A stretch of DNA of 64,000 bases. Source: Dermatophagoides farinae. Taxonomy: Eukaryota > Arthropoda > Arachnida > Sarcoptiformes > Pyroglyphidae. A model generated the notes under the pieces. The model ran no database searches and had not been told where the DNA came from. It saw only the letters and a program-made list of their open reading frames with translations. The translations under genes were made by a program, and so were the position numbers. This document shows positions 47,061-59,095 of the stretch, piece by piece (within the stretch, counting starts at the first letter, position 1; each line of letters starts with the position of its first letter). The stretch spans positions 3,599,001 through 3,663,000 of the forward strand of contig NC_134677.1 of the NCBI RefSeq assembly GCF_024713945.1, in the 5' to 3' direction.

Positions 47061-48704
47061 TTTTCCAATTCTTGTTCTATTCACGAAAGAAACTTTAAAT
47101 TAACCGATAATCAAATCCATGCTTTAATCATGTGATTGATAAGTAAAGGACGAATTTATCGATAACGATTCGATGGTGTACGCGGAAAATGGTTATTTTA
47201 AGATTACATCTGTTTCAAACTAACGAAACATTAATCATTGTTGATGATATATGTTGAATTCAGTGAATAACCGAATACAAAACTATATAAACTGTGAAAA
47301 TGATTTCGAAATTATATGGAATGGCTTAACCTTGGTGTGACAAGCACAATCAATCATTGTATTGTATGTGCCACCAAACATTTGTTGATGCTCGTTGTCT
47401 AATCATATCATAAAAATTATCATATCTGAATGATAGCAATAATAATCGTATCTATCGACTGAGTAAATATACATTCATTGATCAATCATTTTAAATAAAA
47501 AAAAAGAATCAAAAATGGACCCAAATCTAAATATTTTATATACAAGATGCGAAACGAAAACGAAATAGTTTATCGGAGGAAACCGTTCCAACAATTGCCA
47601 TCATTTATTCTTACCAAAGAACAAAATTACAGTGTGACAAGCTATCGAATACAAGTCTGATATAAAAATACTGACAAAGATTTGAGAATTATCACCAAAT
47701 TACTTGACAAAAAAAAGTATCATCAATAATGATGATGAGCGCATAATGTATCGACCATATCAGCAGTAGCTTATAACTGAGAAAATGATTATGATGATGA
47801 CGGCTGCAATTAAAATTATGACGATGATGATCAAGACAACTATAAACAAGGATAATCACTCGATACAACAACATTGTTCGGTTGTTTGTTTGATGGATCA
47901 CCAGATTTGTTTCTCCGGTTTTTTTATTTTTCAACTTAAATACAACATTTCGTATGATACATCACTGTATCTGGTTTTTTGAAATAATCAAGAGCGGCTT
48001 TTCTTTCTATTCGTCTTGTTTTCAGTGATTCTCAGCATTCCAATTCAAAAGAAAATTCCATCTTGAGGAATAATAAGAAACTGAAGATTGTATCGATTCA
48101 TCTATAAAATGCAACTATAAATATTCTCAATCAATATTCCGTACTTTCATATTTTACCATTTTGAATTCAATTATATCGAGATTTTTAAAAACAGTTGAA
48201 AAAATTACCGCCAGAAAGTGATTTGATGCAATAAAAAATTCATTGTGTCATACAATCGTTGTTAGAAAAATTTTTTGCTTACTACGCCAAACCAAATCGT
48301 CGTTCTCAATATTATAGCTAGCCTCCATGATGATGATGATACTTATCATCATAAACAAAATATAAATGTAGATAATTATCATTAGAAATGATTTTTTTTT
48401 CGTTTTTGATAAGGCTACTTTTTTTGCACAGCTTTGCTGTTGTAGGACTTTGAGGTTTATGTGATCAATGATCCTGATTCACATTGTGAATGAATTCAAA
48501 GAATCATCCTGTTACTAATGGAGTAAAATTGTTGTCTCCTTTTCAAAGTTAAAAATTTTTATAGATAGAATAATGCAACAATCTAATAATTCAATCAGAC
48601 ATTTTATCTGGTAGAACAATGTTCAATTACATCAAATTTATATTGTCTAGTTACAATATGATTAATTCTTAATAGAGCTTGGATCATTTCATGGCGATAA
48701 CATC
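47061..48704. other. 1.6 kb gene-less spacer
   Basis: AT-rich DNA between the DTD start codon and the next plus-strand gene. Open frames on both strands are low complexity (Met/Ile or His runs from GAT repeats). No promoter element stands out. Confidence 0.5.
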
Positions 48705-51397
48705 ATGGAAATAAAAAATGATCATCACCAACAACGACAATTATCATCAACCAACAATATACAAGGGCCAACAACAATATATGAATCGATAAATCAATCA
48801 TTGATAATGGTACCAAGTAAAGAAACAGCAACAAATAATAATATTGATCTTCGATCGAGCAGCAATCAACAACCATCTGATGATTTTGAAGATGACGAAC
48901 ATTCATTACCGATACCTGAGTTGATTGAGATGCTTAAAAATTTAGCCGCTTGTAATGAAAAACTTTACAAATGGGAACAATCAACAGTGAAATTGGAACA
49001 GATACCTGCGGATGATCCGAATAAACGACAGCTAAACGAAATTATCAATTTGTATGTATTAAATATGCAATGAGATATATATCCATTCAATTAATCATTA
49101 ATTTATAACTCATCAACCAAATAGCGTCAATCTGAAAACATCAACTCGAGAAAAAGCCATCTATCTATATCAACAATTGGGCAGAAAATGTAGCCAACAT
49201 GGTAATTATATCGGTGCAGCCAAAGCATTCGAACGAGCAGCCAGTCTATTGATGGATCCGACCGATCAAAGCGAAATGAATAATGCGGATGATAAAACAA
49301 TTATGGAAACGATTCAATGTCTTGAATCGGCCATTCATAATTATGATGCAATACACAAATATAAACATGCCGGAACATTGCATTATCGATGCTCGCGTAT
49401 ATTACGATTGTTGTCGGATTTTTCACGCGAACAAGTCGAACAACATCATATCAAAGCATTGGAATATTTCACCAAACCGGATCATGAACTCAAACAACGA
49501 AAACGAATTGACGTACGTCAATGAGAGGTTTTTTCTTGTCCATATTAATCAATATTGTATCATCAATCTACAGGGTCTGAAAATTAGCTGTTATTCATCA
49601 TCATCGACTTGGGCGCGTATGATATCATCGTCAAACACTCGGATGATGAAGACAAAGAATAAAAACAACACGATGACGACTACACATCATAAAACGATAA
49701 CAACAACCAATCATCATTTGATCAAATTTCTTCATCATCACGATGATGATGAAGATTATGCTGATGAGGAAGATGATGATGATGATGAACTGGTTACACT
49801 TGTTGAATCTGACGTTGAAAACGATAATCATCTAGTCAATCATAGATATTCTAATGATGGATCTGATCATTCAAAACGGAGAAAAACGCTAGCCAAGATG
49901 AATAATGATAACAATATTCCTAGTAGTAACATTCATACTAATTCCGGTTTATCATTATCGTCATCATCATCATTGAGCAAAATATTTCAATCAACGTCAC
50001 CAAAATCAACTTCGTTTGATTTCAATCCAATCAATGAATCTACAGCTAAACCAACGTTGGAAAATTTCCTCGATCAACATCTCTCTCAAAATCAACTTGA
50101 AAATAGACGACAAGATGCTGATGGTGAAGATGCGCCTATACCTTCAGCCATGATATTCAATGAATCATTGCCATCGACACCAACAACACCTTCATCATTG
50201 GCATCGCGTGATTCTATCCCATCATTACCCGTTGGTGGTGGCCAACAACAACGACAACGGCAACGATCAGTATCACCAACTCGTAAATATCATAAAGAGA
50301 ATCATAGTCATCGCAGTGAATCAATCTATAAACAGCAAAAACACCATAATCTTGAAACAACATCGCAAAAATACTTGCATCGACATAGTCGACATCATCG
50401 ATCATATTCAAGTTATCATCATAATTCTAGCAAATCATTATCCAATCATCAACGTCCAGATGATGATGATGATGATGATCATCATCATCATCATCATCAT
50501 CATTACTCGAAATTATCATCATCTTCATCAAACACAGCCGTTTTTCGCTGTATCGAAGATCGAATTGAATCGGCTAAAAAATTGGTGAAAAAACTTCATA
50601 AATTATGTCCTTTTTATGATGTTACTACAACTGGTATTGATGCTGGCCGTGTCTATTGCCGGATTTGTGATCGTTATTTAGGTGCCGTTAGTTCGACACT
50701 CAAGAATCATGTCAACACACAAGAACATCGGCAAGCATTTGAAGATAGTCATCAACAACAACAATACGGAACGACATTGGCTACAACAACCGATGGCATA
50801 GCAACACCACAACTTACATTTGCCGCAACATCAACTACATCAAATAGCCAATCACAAACACTACCAATGGTGACCTATCCAGCGGCTAACAATGGTCAAA
50901 ATGTCGGACAGATTGGAAATTATGTTCCTGTCAATACCAACATCATTAATCGATCATTACAATGTTCGAACATTATTGCCAATCAACAGCAGCAACACCC
51001 ACCGCTTGCATCTACAATAAATCAGATTCAATGGCATAAACAGCCTACAGATCAACATAGTGATACAACGAATAGCAATAGAGAATCAGAATATCAAGCA
51101 CAACAACAATTATATCGATCCTCAGCCGCTACCGTTGTAGTCAATCCAAGTGGTAATGTACAGCCACAATCATTACCATTCTCAGCGACAGCAGCTGTGC
51201 CTACATCAACGACAGCCATGCAATTGAACCATCAACATCTTCAATCTTATAATCCATTCAATCATCAACAGCAATTTAATTCACAACAACAATCAAATCA
51301 ATATTCTACATCATCCAATATTGTTTCGATCATGTCTGCTCCGACAACTATTCAACAACAATCGAATGATCGACCGTTATCTGTTGCTTTTCAATGA
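48705..51397 (+). CDS. Large low-complexity protein with N-terminal helical-repeat domain and one C2H2-type finger
   Basis: Exons 48705-49051, 49125-49512 and 49574-51397 (introns 73 and 61 nt; phases 2 and 0) give 852 aa. Residues about 65-240 form a helix-rich domain with TPR/SNAP-like sequence (REKAIYLYQQLGRKCSQHG, YIGAAKAFERAASLL, AIHNYDAIHKYKHAGTLHY). This resembles the helical repeats of F8A/HAP40 or alpha-SNAP only weakly. Exon 3 encodes an acidic run, Ser-rich linkers, a D7H8 stretch from a GAT/CAT repeat, and, near residues 590-635, RCIEDRIESAKKLVKKLHKLCPFYD followed by a single finger YCRICDRYL...HVNTQEH (CX2CX12HX5H, U1-like). The rest is Gln/Ser/Thr-rich. The family is not recognised. 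Exon 2 to 3 joining is supported by a GTACGT donor, a CTACAG acceptor and frame continuity. Confidence 0.65.
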
Positions 51398-51656
51398 TTT
51401 ATTACATTTTATTATTCAATTTCTAGGTGTTTTAACTAATAGGATTTTTTTTATCTAAAATGATTAAAATATATTGATCGATTAGAAGTGATGATGTGAT
51501 AGTGAACTAAATATAGAGAGAAAATGGGGTAAAACCATCTGATACACAAAGAAAAAATAATGAAAGGGTAGCATAATTGGAATGATAATGACCAGATAGT
51601 TATGGCAAACAATCAAATGTGCCAATTAAATTGGCTTCAATACTTTAATGCAAAAA

Positions 51657-52225
51657 TTATTTCACCAATGGTCGATTCTTATCTTCGTCATCACCATATT
51701 TTTCTTTGTAAGCTCGTACTTCATTCATATAACGGCTCCAAGCAGAATCTTCACGTCCGCTCGAATCATCGTCGTGGTGTCGACCGCCAGTCTTTGTTGT
51801 CGATTTTTTCGTCTTTTCAATAATTCCCACTTTCAATATTTTGGGTTTTCGTTTTGTTTTCTATATGGAAAAAACAACAGCATGCCAAATGAACATTCCT
51901 AAAATATATAAGATCGGAATGCGGATCAAACCTCGATTGTCTCCGATTTAATGCATTTGTTTTCATTAGGAATGGCATTTGTTGATGATGTTGAAACGGA
52001 AGATGTAATTGATGAACTTTGATCTTTTTGTTGTTGCATCTTTTTAAACATTTCCAAAAAGCTTCCATCATTAGCGAATTTATTGATTGGCTTTTCATCA
52101 TCATCTTCATAGTCGTCTTCGTCATCATCACTTTCTTTCGTTCTTTTTCGATCTTCCTTATCAGCTCTTTCAGCTTCAACAAATTTATGTTCGAGCTGAT
52201 CTTTTGATCTTTTAAATGATGCCAT
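51657..52225 (-). CDS. TRIR: TRIR (telomerase RNA component-interacting RNase) homologue
   Basis: Exons 52225-51932 and 51860-51657 (71-nt intron, phase 0; donor GAG|GTTTGA is weak) give 165 aa. Charged N terminus; then NKFANDGSFLEMFKKMQQQ, the hallmark of human TRIR/C19orf43 (NLFANDGSFLELFKRK). After the intron come KVGIIEKTKK (human KTGIVAKKQK), SAWSRYMNEVRAYK (DAWAKYMAEVKKYK) and the C-terminal DKNRPLVK (DKTRPLVK). Human TRIR is a nuclear exoribonuclease reported to act on telomerase RNA. The intact conserved ends show the gene is complete. It is divergent from SWT1, 239 nt between starts. Confidence 0.93.
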
Positions 52226-52464
52226 ATCTTGTACACAATAATAAACAATATATATCAAATTCAGTTCTGAAAAATAAACGAAAATTCAGATGTGTCTATT
52301 TTAACCTAGATATCAACCACGATTGCATCTATTCGAACCAAAAAGTTCTATGTTTTGTATACAAAATCGAATAATAAAATGCAATTGAATCAAATTAATC
52401 TGAATCATTCATGTTAAAAATTAATGTAATTTGTTTTAAAAAATTGTTTGTTCTTCATTTAAAA

Positions 52465-53793
52465 ATGTCTGGCTCGAAAATTGAAATTGAATCCATGGAT
52501 GTTGATGATCTTTGTCCTGTACAGGTTCAAAAAACAAATACAAATACGAAACCGCAAGCAAAAACAGATTCAAAGCATGAAGATGGAATTCAAATCAATG
52601 TACAATCATCTTTATCGTCTCTGTTGATAGATTCTACGGAAAAATTACCCAATCGCAAAATTTTAAAAGCTAAACGTAATTTTTCAAGAGTCCAGACTAA
52701 AAACGGTGACCATAATCATTATTTAATACTTGTTATCGATACGAATGTTTTAGTTGAAGATTTAAACCTTTTAAAAAGATTAATAATCAAATTTAATATC
52801 AACAATGTACAAATTCATAAAATTATTATACCATGGACTGTGATACAAGAATTGGATGGTCTGAAATTGGATCGGGATAATTATCTGGTACGAAAAGTTC
52901 AAAATGCCATACGGTTCATTAATGAACAACTAAAATTGGGTGAACACTCAAGATTAATTTGTCTGGAAAAGTCATTTCAAAATCAAAATGAAAAAGACGT
53001 TTTTAGCAATAATGATGATCTTATACTTGGGTTTTGTATTCAATTTAACAAAAATCCGCAAAAATTTCTGCCCACGCTCACCATTGAAAAACAATGGATA
53101 TTAATTGCATTGATAACCAATGATATAAATTTACAAAATAAAGCTATTGTTCATCAAATGAATTGCTATAGTTTGAAAGAATTGATACAAAAATACAAAT
53201 CACCTGATAAAACGATCCAAATTAACAGCAAGCGTGAGGCGGCCAATTCAACTGACAAGTCCAAAAGGGTTAAAACTGACATTTCCGCTACGAGTTTTCG
53301 AAATCCCTCAAAACGTTTTCGAACAATCAGCCAGTCATCATCTGTCGACCTCGTTAAAGAATTTCCTCGAAAGAATCATCTCACTACGGTGTCAACAAAA
53401 ATGGATTCACCATCACCAAGTCCTATGGATCCAATGACTAGTGGCTCTTGTAAAGAATTGGATTCGAAATACGCTCTCGAAACTCGCCTAGCTGAATTTA
53501 TTATTGCAAAATTCAAGGAAACATTTGGCAATGATTTGTGGCAATCAACTTTGGGTGTATATTCACCTGAAAGCGCAACATTGATCGATTCATTGAGAAA
53601 ATTCAAATCAAATTGGGTGGGTGTATTTTCTGATTATTTTCGTCGCGATAAAAAGGTCATACAGCTCGTCAATGAAATGCTGCAATCGGTAAATAATCGT
53701 ACTGCAGAAAATTGTGAAAAACTTTTACAAATGATTGAATTGGCATTTGAAAGTCAAGTTGCTCAGCGTGAAAATAAATGGAATGATGAATAA
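52465..53793 (+). CDS. SWT1: SWT1-like PIN-domain RNA endonuclease
   Basis: A 442-aa single-exon protein; ATG at 52465 (MSGSKIEIESMDVDD) is preferred over the in-frame 52411 ATG, which would add a short Phe/Leu/Lys segment. Residues about 85-250 are a PIN nuclease domain: LILVIDTNVLVEDL (catalytic Asp92), IIPWTVIQELDGLK (Glu119) and LIALITNDINLQNKAI (Asp in TND). The order and the PWxVIQELDGLK block match SWT1/C1orf26, the endoribonuclease that monitors nuclear mRNP quality control at the nuclear pore. After a Ser/Lys-rich linker, residues about 340-435 (LETRLAEFIIAKFKETFGNDLW ... VFSDYFRRDKKVIQLVNEML) form the helical C-terminal domain. It is convergent with the integrin alpha gene. Confidence 0.88.
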   Translation: MSGSKIEIESMDVDDLCPVQVQKTNTNTKPQAKTDSKHEDGIQINVQSSLSSLLIDSTEKLPNRKILKAKRNFSRVQTKNGDHNHYLILVIDTNVLVEDLNLLKRLIIKFNINNVQIHKIIIPWTVIQELDGLKLDRDNYLVRKVQNAIRFINEQLKLGEHSRLICLEKSFQNQNEKDVFSNNDDLILGFCIQFNKNPQKFLPTLTIEKQWILIALITNDINLQNKAIVHQMNCYSLKELIQKYKSPDKTIQINSKREAANSTDKSKRVKTDISATSFRNPSKRFRTISQSSSVDLVKEFPRKNHLTTVSTKMDSPSPSPMDPMTSGSCKELDSKYALETRLAEFIIAKFKETFGNDLWQSTLGVYSPESATLIDSLRKFKSNWVGVFSDYFRRDKKVIQLVNEMLQSVNNRTAENCEKLLQMIELAFESQVAQRENKWNDE

Positions 53794-53974
53794 AAACTGT
53801 TTAATGAATACTTTAAACAATTAATGTATAATTTCAATAAAACATAAAATCTGTTAATAATGATTATAATTTAAAGTCAGAAATAAAAACGAATAACAAC
53901 TATGAATAAATGTAAAACATTGATTAAAAATTGAAAATAATGATAAAATGACCAATGATTGATTAATTATTCAT

Positions 53975-56900
53975 TCATTCATTCATTTTTCTTGAATCAA
54001 TCCGTCGAGCAGTTTCGGTCGGAGCTCGTTTTCTGCGAAAAAATCCACACTATAGAATAAAAAAAAAATGAAACAATTGAAAATCATTTCAATGGCCATA
54101 TTTACCATGACAAGAAAAACCAAAATTAACGTTAAAAAAAAGAAACCGATCATAATGGCCAATAGAATCCAAAGAAAATATTTTTCAGTAGATTTGGGTA
54201 CGATTCGTTCGAGATTGAAACGTATCTGTCTTGTTTTCGATTCATTCATATCGTCACTCTCAATTTTAATATATTTATCATTGATTTTGGCCTTTAAATC
54301 AATATCGATAGTTATGTACGACAAGGGAAAATGTTCAAATTTTTCGTTGATTTTTCCGATATCCATACGACCAGTCATTGTGACATAAATTTTCGACAAC
54401 GTTCTCGACCACGAACCTAAGCGACAACGAATCATGTTACAAATGATTCGATTGTTAACACAATTCTATCCGAAACAAATGAAAGTGGAAGTAATTTTGA
54501 TTCTGACTTGTGATAAAAAAAATTTTGACTCACCCAATGCATTAATTTAGTGGTATGATTAAACACAGGTTTATTTGAACCATTTGTACTGATTATAACA
54601 GGTTGATCACATTCCAACTGAATGGAAATGGCTGTCGTCTATTTGGATTAAAAAGGATGTTCTAATATAGATGTCCATAGTAAACTCATAGTTACCTTAT
54701 CAATGTCTAAATCGTAAATTAATTTGTTTTCATTATAACTTTCCGTATAAATGAAATCCATTTCAATTGATTCGATATTGCTAGGTCCCAGTCGCTCAAG
54801 ACTTAGCGATGAAGTCAAAAGAATGGTGTTTTTATCAAAATTTGCATATTTTAGATATGTTTTGTTGAAATCAGGACTCAAACTATTTAAAATAAAAAGT
54901 TCAATTTATAAAAAAAATTCTCATAGGCAACTTACATTTGTATATCAAAATCGGCTTTTTTGATTATTCGAAAAGATATGTGATAATCTAGAGTGCTTGC
55001 AGGATGTTTCTGGTTAGATGCATTGATGTTCAGTTTGAACCAAACTTGTTCTATATCTTTAGCTTCGAATGATTTGAATGTTATAAAGACAGAATCATCT
55101 TGGATCAATGGGCTCTCTAATTGACATAAATATGTTCGATTCGTAGCGGTAATCGATGTAAATGATTTTGCTTCGCTACATTTTTTATCCATTTTTTTTA
55201 AAGATATGTTTGCATTGGTTTGGATAATTAATTGAGTATGGAATGCTGGCTCACCAATGTTAATTACTTTTGTAAACAATCTGATGTATTGATATTCGCC
55301 TTCTAAAAATTGTTGTTGAGAATTATTGGCGAAATTTCTCGTTACATTGTCATCAAAAATGAATGATGGTTCTAATCTAAAATTGGACACACAATCGCGA
55401 GCAGTTTTATTGCACATTTTGAAGTAAAGTTCCGTCGAAATATTGGAAATTTTTTCATTTTCCAAAACCGGTACATGAAAAATCTGTTCATTTAATGGAG
55501 AGTGTTTGTTAACAGCGGATTCAAGGGAATAATTTAGTTGAAAAACGACCGAATCAAAAAGATTATCAATTTTATCAAATGATTTAAAATAGACAATGTA
55601 ATAATCGGAGCAATACTTTGTTTGTGGGGGTATTAAAGTAAAACTTTGTTCGATTCTATTTTTTGAAATATATTCTGATTGATCTGCTATTGATAGGAGA
55701 ATGAATGCACGATTAAAAATTGGATCCAATCGTAACGAACATTTTAGAACGGAATCAGTCGAATGCACTTCGAACTTTGATGTGATGTCGAAACAGAATT
55801 TAATTCTAACACACGAGGCCCCATATTTTGGAATTTGATCAGTTTCTTCAACATATTCACATGGTTGTTGCAAATCAACATAATCATTATTCAATTGTAT
55901 CGATGCTTGAATCGAAATTATTGGTCGTGTACTATAGAGAACGATTAAATTTCAATGATATTTAATTAGAAAAAGTAAAAGTAACTCACCGAAGCAGGAT
56001 GGCTTTTTCCGATAAATACGATCCTACAAGTAGATCATTGTATTCATTATCATCGATATCAACATTCGAAGAAAAACTATAACCAAATCCATTCAGGTTT
56101 AAAGACGATAAATGTTTGGCAGATGAAATTTTCTGGAAATATTTTTCAAGTATTCCTTGTGGGGAACCACGATAAATGTAAACAGATCCTTGATAATCAT
56201 CTTCATAAGGTGCACCGATAACTATGTCAGGAAATCCGTCCATATTGATATCTCCAAGATTGGCCATTGCAGTACCGAATCGTGCCATTGGTTTAGGATC
56301 ACCAGATAAAATTTTAGGCTCTTTGAATCCCTGACATGATGAACATTTATCATGATAACATCAAATATGAAGATAAATAAATTACCTGAACACGGTTACT
56401 TTGATAGAAAAATACACGTCCCTCATCATAAAGATTATTTTGCCATGATGAATACATTGGAGCAGCAACCAGTAAGTCATCAAAGCCATCTTGATTCGCA
56501 TCGATAGTCAGTAATGAATGTCCGAAATATTCACAAAGTTGATGGCCATTGAGAATAACTTTGCGTAGATTCGGAAGGTTAGTGAATAAAACAACTGAAC
56601 CTGTTAAATTTTTTCTTGGAATACCCAGAGCAACTATTTCTTGATTACCGCGGAAATAATTACCGGATGTTATGGAATAACCAAGATAAGAATCTATGAT
56701 CAAATAAATTAAATTACTAGATGAGAATTTTCAAATTTCAACACACCTCTTTCATATGGTTCCAATAAATCGAGTTCAACTTGATTGCTATCAATTTTCA
56801 TTGCATCAGGAAAATTATTCAGATTAATTTTGGCAAAAGCTCCACGCCAATCATCGAATCCGGGTACACCCAGATAGATGCGGTCTTGGTTCTATTAGTT

Positions 56901-57718
56901 CAAAATTTACAGAATGATTCACATCAATCAAACAATGTACATACAGCCGAAATGGTAGCAGAAAATCCAGCCATAGCATAAGCATAAAGATAGTCACCGG
57001 ATTCTTTGAATGGTCTATTTTTGTCCATTGGCAATATCAATTTTGGTGTTCTTCTAGGATAATCATCATCTTTGAAATAATCAGGAATTAAAAAACAAGC
57101 ACCATTCGGCACCATCCATGTTTCCAATCGATTCTGACGATTGCGAGCCAAAGTTCTATATGTCCATGAAAATGCACAAGTCAGGAATTCATTTGTTTTA
57201 GAACGTGATACTAGATTCCAGCCAAGATGCATTTTATTGGTAAATAAATTGTCTTCATCTGAAAACAAGAATCATTACAAATGGCATTACATGCATTCAA
57301 TTAAAAGGATATCATAACATACAAAAACTCATCTGATTGACAAGATCAATCATGACACAACTGGTAGTTGTGTTTGACCAATCACAATGGTATATAATAC
57401 CGGTATTATTGTAATTATTCCATTGATTTACTGTTGCATTCGGTGCTCCAATAATAACCCTGTAAGAAATAAATTCAAATTAAAATTAAATCAAATGGTT
57501 TAAGAAAAAAATTACATGCGACCATATTGATCAGAACTATGCATCAAAACGGAATGGCCAAATAATGATGAAGATGATGATGTTCTAGATTGTGGACGTT
57601 CAAATACAATAGGAAATTTCGTATCAATATTTTGAGTCATTACAAATTCGAACACAAGATTGCTGATAGGGATGATCGTGAAAATCAAGAATGATGGAAA
57701 TGATTTGAAGGCCATCAT
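53975..57718 (-). CDS. Integrin alpha subunit
   Basis: Eleven exons in transcript order: 57718-57516, 57459-57323, 57258-56945, 56891-56747, 56693-56386, 56330-55990, 55931-54936, 54882-54696, 54638-54534, 54465-54106, 54049-53975. All phases agree and the total is 1056 aa, the usual integrin alpha size. A signal peptide is followed by a seven-blade FG-GAP beta-propeller: GHSVLMHSS, GFSATISANQDRIYLGVPG, DSYLGYSITSG, FGHSLLTIDANQDGFDDLLVAAP, FGTAMANLGDINMDGFPDIVIGAP. DANQDGFDD and DINMDGFPD are Ca-binding DxDxDG loops; DIDDNEYND is a degenerate third. There is no inserted I domain. Thigh/calf domains follow, then a transmembrane helix (about 1008-1032) and the tail CGFFRRKRAP, the GFFKR motif encoded by the last exon. 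The tail is about 24 residues. It pairs with a beta subunit in cell-matrix adhesion. The PS1/PS2/PS3 clade was not resolved. Confidence 0.93.
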
Positions 57719-58602
57719 TCCTTGATCAGTGAATCAGGTCATGGATCAATCACATAAAACGATTAATGAAAAATAAATCAAACGATTAAATCATCAAGAA
57801 TGAGATCAGTTGCATACATATGATTATGATTGAGGTGAAATAATTATTAGCATCAAATCTTAGAGGTCTGTTTCTAATTGAGAATCCAGTATAATAGTGG
57901 TTGCCAAGTGGATTTTATCATTTTTTTCTTAACACCGACAAACAATTACTAGGTATTGAAACACAATTACACTTGGAAAGACTGACATAAATTTTTAGAA
58001 AAAAAATATAGCGGTTTATATTAGTGTTAGTGAATCAAGAATGAATTAATTATTTATGTTTCGAAAAAAAAACTTGAGAATTATATTGGAAATCAAAATT
58101 TTTTTTTTATTTGCAATCACCAATCAATACAAAGAAAATGATCATCGATCATTCATAATCTATAATGATACAAAACAGAATACAAAGACTTTTCATTGTT
58201 GCGACGAACAATTTTGAACATAGCCAAATAACTGCATTGCAGATAAGATAAGATAATTGAAATTGTCTACCTAGTTTCATATCTAAAAGATAATAGATGG
58301 CGTTAGAACTACACCTATAATTTCCTGTTTCAACATAACATTTTACAAAAAAAAAAAAAATACTCTAATTACTCATTCATCGATTAAAATTCGTTACAAG
58401 ACCATCGTTAATCAAAAAATATATTGTTATTATACTAAAATAGTTGATCTTTAAGAAAAAACTTTATGACACTAACTTAATGATTACATGGAAAAGTTTG
58501 TGAAAAGAAAATGAATATTATTATCGATGGATATCAATTTGAAAACATGTTTTATTAGTATTCTACAATTGTGGAACAAAAAAAAAAATAAACCATCGAC
58601 GA
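57719..58602. other. Spacer upstream of the integrin gene
   Basis: 884 nt between the integrin start and the TIM8 stop. AT-rich, with no gene. It should hold the integrin promoter (minus strand) and the TIM8 3' UTR. Confidence 0.5.
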
Positions 58603-58939
58603 TTATTGCTGTTTTTGAATCAAGCCAGAAAAACGTTGAGCTACGGTCATCGAAGCATCAATGAATCGATTTACGCAATTTTTCAGACAATTTTCCGTAC
58701 GTGAATCTAGTTTTGATCCAGGTTTGTCTGTCACACATTTATCCCAACAAATATCGTTCAAACGATTCACCTAAATAATCGAAAGAGAAGCATGATGAAA
58801 TCTATAACAAATAAGCAATCGTCTGGCATTGACTTACCTGTTGTTGAAATTGAGCTTTTTTTTGTTCCATTAGTAAAAATTCTTTAAGCTCACGATCGAC
58901 ACCACCAGATTCATTGCTGCTAGACAAATCGAATGCCAT
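58603..58939 (-). CDS. TIMM8: Mitochondrial small Tim chaperone TIM8
   Basis: Exons 58939-58838 and 58770-58603 (67-nt intron, phase 0) give 89 aa. The twin CX3C motif of small Tims is Cys42-Cys46 (CWDKC) and Cys62-Cys66 (CLKNC), 15 residues apart. KPGSKLDSR and NRFIDAS match TIM8 (KPGPKLDSR, ERFIDTS in human TIMM8A). With TIM13 it forms the hexameric intermembrane-space chaperone that escorts inner-membrane precursors. It is too split to show as a long frame; the exon join is fixed by phase and family length. It is divergent from the XRCC2-like gene, about 156 nt between starts. Confidence 0.94.
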
Positions 58940-59095
58940 GTTTTTCGATAGTTATAATTTTTTAATAAAGAAAATAAATTTTTTAGCAATTAAATCGCTA
59001 ATATACACCACGAGTTGAAAAAAGCGTGATTTCTTCTAACATATGTTATTTATAGATGCCATGATTATACACTGCAAGTATTGAGAGTAAATTCA

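Noticed and set aside
48705-49512. Firm assignment of the helical domain to F8A/HAP40
   Set aside because: Only a vague QLGR and helix-repeat resemblance; too weak to name the family.
49283-49573. Upstream part of the long frame that contains exon 3 of the low-complexity protein
   Set aside because: It overlaps exon 2 in another frame; the GTACGT donor and CTACAG acceptor show exon 3 begins at 49574.
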